A stretch of DNA of 11,813 nt from NCBI GenBank assembly GCA_045807945.1, contig JBJMGI010000064.1, positions 1 through 11,813 of the forward strand, written 5' to 3'. A program made the translations under genes and the position numbers. Below are positions 7,408-11,813 of this stretch, one piece after another. The stretch comes from CAVQGF01 sp045807945. GTDB taxonomy: Bacteria; Acidobacteriota; Terriglobia; Terriglobales; Acidobacteriaceae. The notes beneath the pieces are model-generated. The model was given only the letters and a program-made list of their open reading frames with translations, searched no databases and was not told the origin of the DNA. The stretch's first letter is position 1, and each line of letters starts with the position of its first letter.

Positions 7408-9427
7408 AATTACTTGCGACCGCAACCGACTCGGGCGCGGATTGTCCGACTATAGCCTGTAAGGCGTAAATCTGGGTTTCAACGGTCTTGCCTTTTACTT
7501 TGACTCCGCCCAAGGGCTCTACAGCAGCCATGTTCCCCAGCTTGGCCAAAGTAAATTCGCTGATGATGATAAGAGTCTTGTATTCCTTGGTTAAGCTCTC
7601 GAGGCGCGCCGCCAAATTGACCGCGTCGCCGATGACCGTGAATTCTATCTTTTTTCCCGCGCCGACGTTACCAAAAATCACGTCGCCGGTGTTCAGCCCT
7701 ATTCCGATGGCCAGCTGCTTGCGCCCTTCCGATTCCCACTTCTTATTCAGCTCTTTCAAACGTTCCAACATTTCGAGTGACGCTTGGGCGGCCAGCAACG
7801 CATGGTTCTTGCCGGGAGTAAACGCGCCCCAGTGCGCCAGGATCCCGTCGCCAATGAACTTATCCACGATGCCTTCGTATTTAAAGATGATCTCCGTCAT
7901 CGCGGCCAGGTACTCGTTCAGCAGAGCTATCAGCTCCATCGGCGGCGTGCCTTCGGTGAGCGTGGTGAAGTTGCGCACGTCGCTGAAGAAGATGGTGAGC
8001 TCGCGTTTTTCGCCGGCCAGGTTCACGTCGTTGATGTGCTCAAGTACGTAATCAACCAGTTGCGGTGCGACGTAGCGGTCGAGCGTGCCGCGCGTCCTGC
8101 GAAGTTCTCGGCCGGTGGTGGTGTACCGTACTGCTCCGCTACCAACGTAGGAGACAGTGAGGACTCCCAGAGGCGAGACCATCGGCATCCAGAAATGGGC
8201 CGCTCCGAAAGATAGAAAGCAGATTGCGACGTAGAGCGCGATAGTGACCGCAAGCGAAAGCAGCGCCCACCAACCGCTCTGAATGCGGATCAGAATTCCC
8301 GACCCGAGTGCCGCCATCACGAGAATGGCAAACACGGCTAGCCATGAAGGCGCTGGCCGAATAGCTTCGCCGTGCAGCAGATTGTCTATCGCGGTGGCGT
8401 GCGCCAGCATTCCAGGTGCGACCGTTCCGAACGGAGTGGGGTGAGCGTCGTACGCCGCAGCGGCGCTGGCGCCGACGATGACGATTTTGTTCCTGAAATA
8501 CTCAGCAGGATAGCGCTGCACTTCCGGCGGGCAATGAAACTCCGGCATGGAACAGAAGAGGTTCCAGATCGGAATACGAGTGTAGGAAAACGATCCGCTC
8601 TCGTACTCGTTATCCCGATACGCGGGCGCGTTCTTATGCCACACCAGCAGTAGGTTTCCGGATTGGTCAGTCGGCAGTGAGATACCCGGGTTGAACTGAA
8701 AGCGACCGCGCTGCAGCCGTCCATCGGCATTCCCATTCCCAGCCGCCAGATCTGCTGCGCGGAGAGCAAGCGCACGGTATGCATGATTCCCTGCCACGGA
8801 AAATAAAGGGACGCGGCGAACCGCGCCGTCGAAATCAAACGCTCCAACGATGCTGCCCAGTCCGGCAGCCGAATCGGCGAGCTTCTGCAACGGTAGGTCG
8901 AGCACCTGCTTGGCGGGATCAACGGTATAGCCAATGCCATAAGGCGTGTACGAGGACTCAGGTTGCAGGGCTTTCCAGCGCTCTTCGAGAGGGATCTTGG
9001 AGTCCACCTCCCCGGAGGTGAAGGAGTAGCCAAGCACGACGACGCCGCTCGATTTCAACGCCGCGGCGAACCTGTCATCAATGCCGTTTTCATCCTGGGC
9101 GCCGCCGTAGCTCGCGTCGAACACGATCGCGCGCGGACCCCCGGGTGTGATGTGGTCGATCGTCTTTGCCCAAACGATGCGGCTCCATGGCCAACGCCAC
9201 CCTTTACTGTCTTTCATGATCTGGAAGCTGGCATTGTCAATGTCAATAATGACAATGTCGGGATCGCCCGCCTTCGCAGTGGCGCGGACCCGCGCATCGT
9301 AGGTTCCGGCTTCCAACCATTCCAATGGACGTGTGTTCGCAATAATGATGAACACAGCCGCGGTCACGGCGGCAGCGATGATCGCTCCGCGGACGAACGT
9401 CTTGCGGGTTTTGGTCAGAAAAGCCAA
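7406..9427 (-). CDS. Membrane adenylate cyclase with extracytoplasmic CHASE2 sensor domain
   Basis: A 673-residue class III nucleotide cyclase. Order: one N-terminal membrane span (about 14-31); an extracytoplasmic CHASE2 domain (about 35-355) with DIVIIDIDNASF, AIVFDASYGG and the typical end FRNKIVIVGASAAAAYDAHPTPF; three membrane spans (about 361-381, 386-409, 412-432); a short linker with RYVAPQLVDYVL; and the catalytic domain (about 473-655). Catalytic residues are present: metal-binding Asp483 (FFSDVRNF) and Asp527 (KFIGDG), adenine-specifying Lys523 and Asp601, and the transition-state pair Asn604 and Arg608 (IGDAVNLAARLE). It should therefore make cAMP rather than cGMP, in response to an unknown external signal. 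The start must be TTG at 9427: an in-frame TAA lies at 9475-9473, and no in-frame ATG or GTG occurs before the first membrane span. No clear ribosome binding site precedes it. It heads the four-gene run ending at 5801. Confidence 0.93.
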   Translation of the reverse strand: MAFLTKTRKTFVRGAIIAAAVTAAVFIIIANTRPLEWLEAGTYDARVRATAKAGDPDIVIIDIDNASFQIMKDSKGWRWPWSRIVWAKTIDHITPGGPRAIVFDASYGGAQDENGIDDRFAAALKSSGVVVLGYSFTSGEVDSKIPLEERWKALQPESSYTPYGIGYTVDPAKQVLDLPLQKLADSAAGLGSIVGAFDFDGAVRRVPLFSVAGNHAYRALALRAADLAAGNGNADGRLQRGRFQFNPGISLPTDQSGNLLLVWHKNAPAYRDNEYESGSFSYTRIPIWNLFCSMPEFHCPPEVQRYPAEYFRNKIVIVGASAAAAYDAHPTPFGTVAPGMLAHATAIDNLLHGEAIRPAPSWLAVFAILVMAALGSGILIRIQSGWWALLSLAVTIALYVAICFLSFGAAHFWMPMVSPLGVLTVSYVGSGAVRYTTTGRELRRTRGTLDRYVAPQLVDYVLEHINDVNLAGEKRELTIFFSDVRNFTTLTEGTPPMELIALLNEYLAAMTEIIFKYEGIVDKFIGDGILAHWGAFTPGKNHALLAAQASLEMLERLKELNKKWESEGRKQLAIGIGLNTGDVIFGNVGAGKKIEFTVIGDAVNLAARLESLTKEYKTLIIISEFTLAKLGNMAAVEPLGGVKVKGKTVETQIYALQAIVGQSAPESVAVASN

Positions 9428-9471
9428 AGTTTCGGGAAGCTGATGCCGGCTCCAGCATTCGCCGGAGAGAG

Positions 9472-9499
9472 ATTACAACGGTTTGCGCGCTGGTGCGAA
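9472..9499 (-). promoter_or_regulatory. Candidate promoter of the cyclase-led gene run
   Basis: On the minus strand TTCGCA (9499-9494, four of six matches to the -35 consensus) and TGTAAT (9477-9472, five of six to the -10) are 16 bases apart. Transcription would start near 9465, about 38 bases before the TTG start. The 116-base spacer 9428-9543 is shared with the divergent trpD; another TGTAAT (9519-9524, plus strand) lies 19 bases before trpD but lacks a -35. Confidence 0.35.
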
Positions 9500-9543
9500 G
9501 CGGGAAAATTCTGCGTCGTGTAATCTGAATATTCTCTCTGCCA

Positions 9544-10608
9544 ATGATCACCGAAGCACTGCAGAAACTCGCGAACCACCGCCAGGCGCTCAGCCGCGAG
9601 GAGGCCCGCGCTGTCATGACGGAGATCCTCTCCGGCCAAACGACGGACGCACAGATCGCGGCGCTGCTCGTCGCCATGCACATGAAGGGCGAGACGGTCG
9701 AGGAGATCGTCGGATTCGCCGAGGCGATCCGTGCTGCGGCTGCTCCATTGAATCGTACGGAGCTGAACGGAGATTCAGCCCTCGACGTCTCCGGAACCGA
9801 GCGCGATGCGCTGGTGGACACCTGCGGAACCGGCGGCGATGCTAGCGGGACATTCAATATCTCGACCGCAACCGCGTTGACTGTCGCGGGCGCGGGTGTA
9901 CGCGTGGCGAAGCACGGCAACCGCAGCGTGACCTCGAAGTGCGGCTCGGCGGACGTAGTGGAGGCACTCGGCGTGAACATTAGCCTGCCGCCCGCGCGAA
10001 TGGCGGCCTGCCTGAAGGAAGTAGGAATCGCATTCCTGTTCGCCCCTTCGATGCACTCGGCGATGAAATACGTGCAGCCGGCACGCCGCGAACTGCGGCT
10101 GCGAACGGTCTTTAATCTGCTTGGTCCGTTGACGAATCCGGCGGGAGCATCGGCGCAGGTGGTCGGCGTCTACTCGGAGTCGCTAGTGGAGAAGCTTGCC
10201 TCGGCGCTACTGATGTTGGGATTGAAGCGCGCCCTAGTCGTCCACGGGCGCGATGGGCTGGATGAGATCTCCATCTCCGGCCCGACGAAAGTCGCTGAAG
10301 TCCGTGATGGATGGATAACGGCGTACGAGATATCGCCCGAGCAATTCGGATTCACAGCGGCACCACTGGAGAGCATCTCCGGCGGCGACGCGAAAGCAAA
10401 TGCGGAGATCATCCGCGAGATCCTCGATGGCAAGAAGTCGCCGCGCCGGGATGTGGTCCTGCTGAATGCGGCGGCGGCGCTGGTGGCTGCGGGAAAGTCC
10501 GACTCGATCAAAGATGCGGTGCCGATGGCAGCGAAGTCGCTGGATTCAGGCGCGGCGAAGCAGAAGTTAGCTGGGCTGGTGGAGTTCACGAACCAGCATT
10601 ATCGGTAG
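9544..10608 (+). CDS. trpD: Anthranilate phosphoribosyltransferase
   Basis: Second step of tryptophan synthesis: anthranilate plus PRPP gives phosphoribosyl-anthranilate and pyrophosphate, in the cytoplasm. The protein has 354 residues, within the usual 330-350 range plus a small insertion. The helical N-terminal domain (1-70) includes AQIAALLVAMHMKGET. The PRPP loop DTCGTGGD is at 92-99, followed by SGTFNIST and KHGNRSVTSKCGSADV (123-138). FAPSMHSAM (166-174), RTVFNLLGPLTNP (187-199) and HGRDGLDE (234-241) complete the anthranilate and metal sites. About 15 residues before the PRPP loop (NGDSALDVSGTERDA) look like an extra loop compared with short family members. No strong Shine-Dalgarno is seen (CTCTCTGCCA before ATG). 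No other trp gene is in the window. It is not a thymidine phosphorylase, because the anthranilate-site motifs match TrpD. Confidence 0.97.
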   Translation: MITEALQKLANHRQALSREEARAVMTEILSGQTTDAQIAALLVAMHMKGETVEEIVGFAEAIRAAAAPLNRTELNGDSALDVSGTERDALVDTCGTGGDASGTFNISTATALTVAGAGVRVAKHGNRSVTSKCGSADVVEALGVNISLPPARMAACLKEVGIAFLFAPSMHSAMKYVQPARRELRLRTVFNLLGPLTNPAGASAQVVGVYSESLVEKLASALLMLGLKRALVVHGRDGLDEISISGPTKVAEVRDGWITAYEISPEQFGFTAAPLESISGGDAKANAEIIREILDGKKSPRRDVVLLNAAAALVAAGKSDSIKDAVPMAAKSLDSGAAKQKLAGLVEFTNQHYR

Positions 10609-10618
10609 TCGAAAACCA

Positions 10619-10639
10619 GCGCGGACGAGGCGTTCGCGC
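10619..10639. terminator. Hairpin between the convergent trpD and beta-CASP genes
   Basis: GCGCGGAC (10619-10626) pairs with GTTCGCGC (10632-10639), an 8-base-pair stem with one G-T wobble and the loop GAGGC. It fills the 47-base gap between the two stop codons. On the minus strand it is followed by TGGTTTTCG, a short uridine tract; on the plus strand there is no uridine run. It could serve the minus-strand gene, weakly the other. Confidence 0.45.
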
Positions 10640-10655
10640 CCACACAACCCAAAAA

Positions 10656-11813
10656 CTACTTCACATCCACTTTTTGCATCCACTGCGCGGCTTCGACCTT
10701 CCAGCCGAGAGCGCTCGTCATTGCTAACCGCAATTGCGACGAGGCCGCAGGTTCGCCGTGGACGAGGTATGTGACCTGCGGAGCTTTCTTGAAAGTTCGC
10801 AGCCACTCCAGCAACTCCGGCGTATCAGCGTGATCGCTGAACTGCTCGATGGCGGCGATCTGCGCCCTAACGGGCACCTCTTGATTGAAGATCTTTATTG
10901 TTTTTGCGCCACCTTTGATGAGCGCGCCACGCGTGCCGGGCGCCTGAAACCCGATAAAGATGATGGTGTTCTTGGGATCGGGGAGGCGATGGAGAATATG
11001 GTGGAGCACGCGTCCGCCGGTCGCCATGCCGCTGGAAGAAACGATGATCTGCGGGAAATTGGAATCGTTGATCTTCTTGGAATCTTCCTGCTTCGCGTCA
11101 AAGTAGAACCCCGGCCACTTTAGCGGCGAGCCGTACTTCTGGATCAAAGCTTTGGCCTCTTCCGAAAATTCCTCGGAATGTTTCACAAAAATCTCAATGG
11201 CCTTGATTGCCATCGGGCTGTCGAAATGCACAGGGATGCGCGGGATCTGACCTGTCTCCATCAGGTCTTTGATCATGAACAGAAACTTCTGCGTACGTTC
11301 GACAGCGAAGGCCGGAACTATGACTGTTCCGCCACGCGCAACCGTATCTTTGATCGTCTTGACCAGCTCAGGCCGTGGATCGGTAGTCGGGTGCAGACGA
11401 TTCCCGTAAGTCGATTCCATCACCAGGATGTCCACGGCTTCGCCTTCCTGCGGCCCTGCATAGACGACTTTTCCGGGAGCGATCTGCGAATCACGCACAC
11501 GGCCGATGTCCCCAGTGAAGAGCAGCTTGCGCGGGGTCGGGCAATCGGTGCAGGTGATCTCCGCCATTCCTGAGCCCATAATGTGCGCAGCCCGCACAAA
11601 CCGAAAGGTGCTCTTTTGTGAGAGCTGCACCACCTCTTCCATATTCACCGGCTTAAAAAGCTTCAAGGAGTCGATCGCGTCCTGCTCGGTGTAGAGGGGC
11701 AGCGCGGGAGTATGTTTCGAGCTTCGCGTCTTGTTGTAGTAAGCAGCGTCTTCTTCCTGCAGGTGTCCGGAATCCTGGAGTACGACGGCGGCAAGATCCA
11801 CAGTCGCAGGCGT
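10656..11813 (-). CDS. MBL-fold beta-CASP RNase-like metallohydrolase, N-terminus outside window
   Basis: The frame is open to the window edge, giving the last 385 residues of a protein of the metallo-beta-lactamase beta-CASP family (CPSF73/Ysh1-like, bacterial RNA-processing type). The first residues, TPATVDLAAVVLQDSG, are the stretch that normally follows the HxHxDH zinc motif, so that motif must lie beyond 11813 and the GTG at 11801 is not the start. Visible by fragment residue: RAAHIMGSG (74-82, His77), LLFTGDIGR (97-105, Asp102), motif A ESTYG (133-137), the beta-CASP core VPAFAVERTQ and FDSPMA, SSSGMATGGR (259-268), FSDHAD (325-330, His328) and VHGEPAAS (351-358). These are the zinc-site and motif A-C positions of the family, so the enzyme should be an active nuclease on RNA or DNA in the cytoplasm. 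TCTDC (87-91) adds a Cys-x-x-Cys pair between His77 and Asp102. Confidence 0.93.
   Translation of the reverse strand, partial: TPATVDLAAVVLQDSGHLQEEDAAYYNKTRSSKHTPALPLYTEQDAIDSLKLFKPVNMEEVVQLSQKSTFRFVRAAHIMGSGMAEITCTDCPTPRKLLFTGDIGRVRDSQIAPGKVVYAGPQEGEAVDILVMESTYGNRLHPTTDPRPELVKTIKDTVARGGTVIVPAFAVERTQKFLFMIKDLMETGQIPRIPVHFDSPMAIKAIEIFVKHSEEFSEEAKALIQKYGSPLKWPGFYFDAKQEDSKKINDSNFPQIIVSSSGMATGGRVLHHILHRLPDPKNTIIFIGFQAPGTRGALIKGGAKTIKIFNQEVPVRAQIAAIEQFSDHADTPELLEWLRTFKKAPQVTYLVHGEPAASSQLRLAMTSALGWKVEAAQWMQKVDVK

Noticed and set aside
7396..7425. A longer form of the Lys-rich protein starting at 7425
   Set aside because: It would put ten charged or polar residues before the signal peptide, overlap the cyclase gene by 20 bases, and has no ribosome binding site.
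9446..9465. CCGGC...GCCGG inverted repeat in the cyclase leader
   Set aside because: Only 5 base pairs with a 10-base loop; weak and expected by chance in GC-rich DNA.
9243..9980. A 245-codon minus-strand open frame spanning the trpD 5' end, the spacer and the cyclase start
   Set aside because: It runs against trpD and out of frame with the cyclase; the composition is that of a shadow frame.

Overview
The window is a compact bacterial chromosomal segment of moderately high GC, made almost entirely of protein-coding genes with short gaps. Most of it is housekeeping metabolism, with one less familiar membrane and signalling cluster. The protein style, the short intergenic gaps and the mix of genes (CHASE2-type cyclase, exported M48 protease, beta-CASP RNase-like protein, stand-alone trpD) remind me of Acidobacteriota (Terriglobia/Koribacter-like). 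That assignment is an impression from sequence style, not a demonstrated one. I see no RNA genes, insertion sequences, CRISPR arrays, phage genes or other signs of recent transfer.

Layout. At the left edge is the 5' part of mutM (minus strand, cut by the window end). It is divergent from purA (plus) across a 166-base spacer that carries an inverted repeat just before the purA ribosome binding site. A strong hairpin that overlaps a perfect TATAAT box separates purA from a translationally coupled plus-strand pair: a VOC/PhnB-like protein and an ABM-type putative monooxygenase. These converge, with only 8 bases between stop codons, on a minus-strand operon sucC-sucD-ndk-tautomerase. That operon encodes the ATP-forming step of the TCA cycle and the enzyme that spreads the phosphate to other nucleotides; a small 4-oxalocrotonate-tautomerase-like protein lacking one catalytic arginine sits at its end.

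Upstream of sucC and on the same strand lies a tightly packed four-gene unit. It encodes a membrane CHASE2-adenylate cyclase, a small exported Lys/Asp/Gln/Asn-rich protein with an internal 22-residue repeat, an exported M48 metalloprotease, and a small two-span membrane protein. Gaps are 10 and 9 bases, then a 1-base stop/start overlap. This is the most interesting part of the window: an envelope sensor plus envelope effectors, with no function I can name for the two small proteins.

Divergent from the cyclase is trpD (plus), away from other trp genes. It converges on a beta-CASP metallo-beta-lactamase protein (minus) whose N-terminus lies outside the window. A hairpin sits between the two stop codons. 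I found no clearly new system; the four-gene cyclase/protease cassette is the best candidate for an undescribed functional unit.
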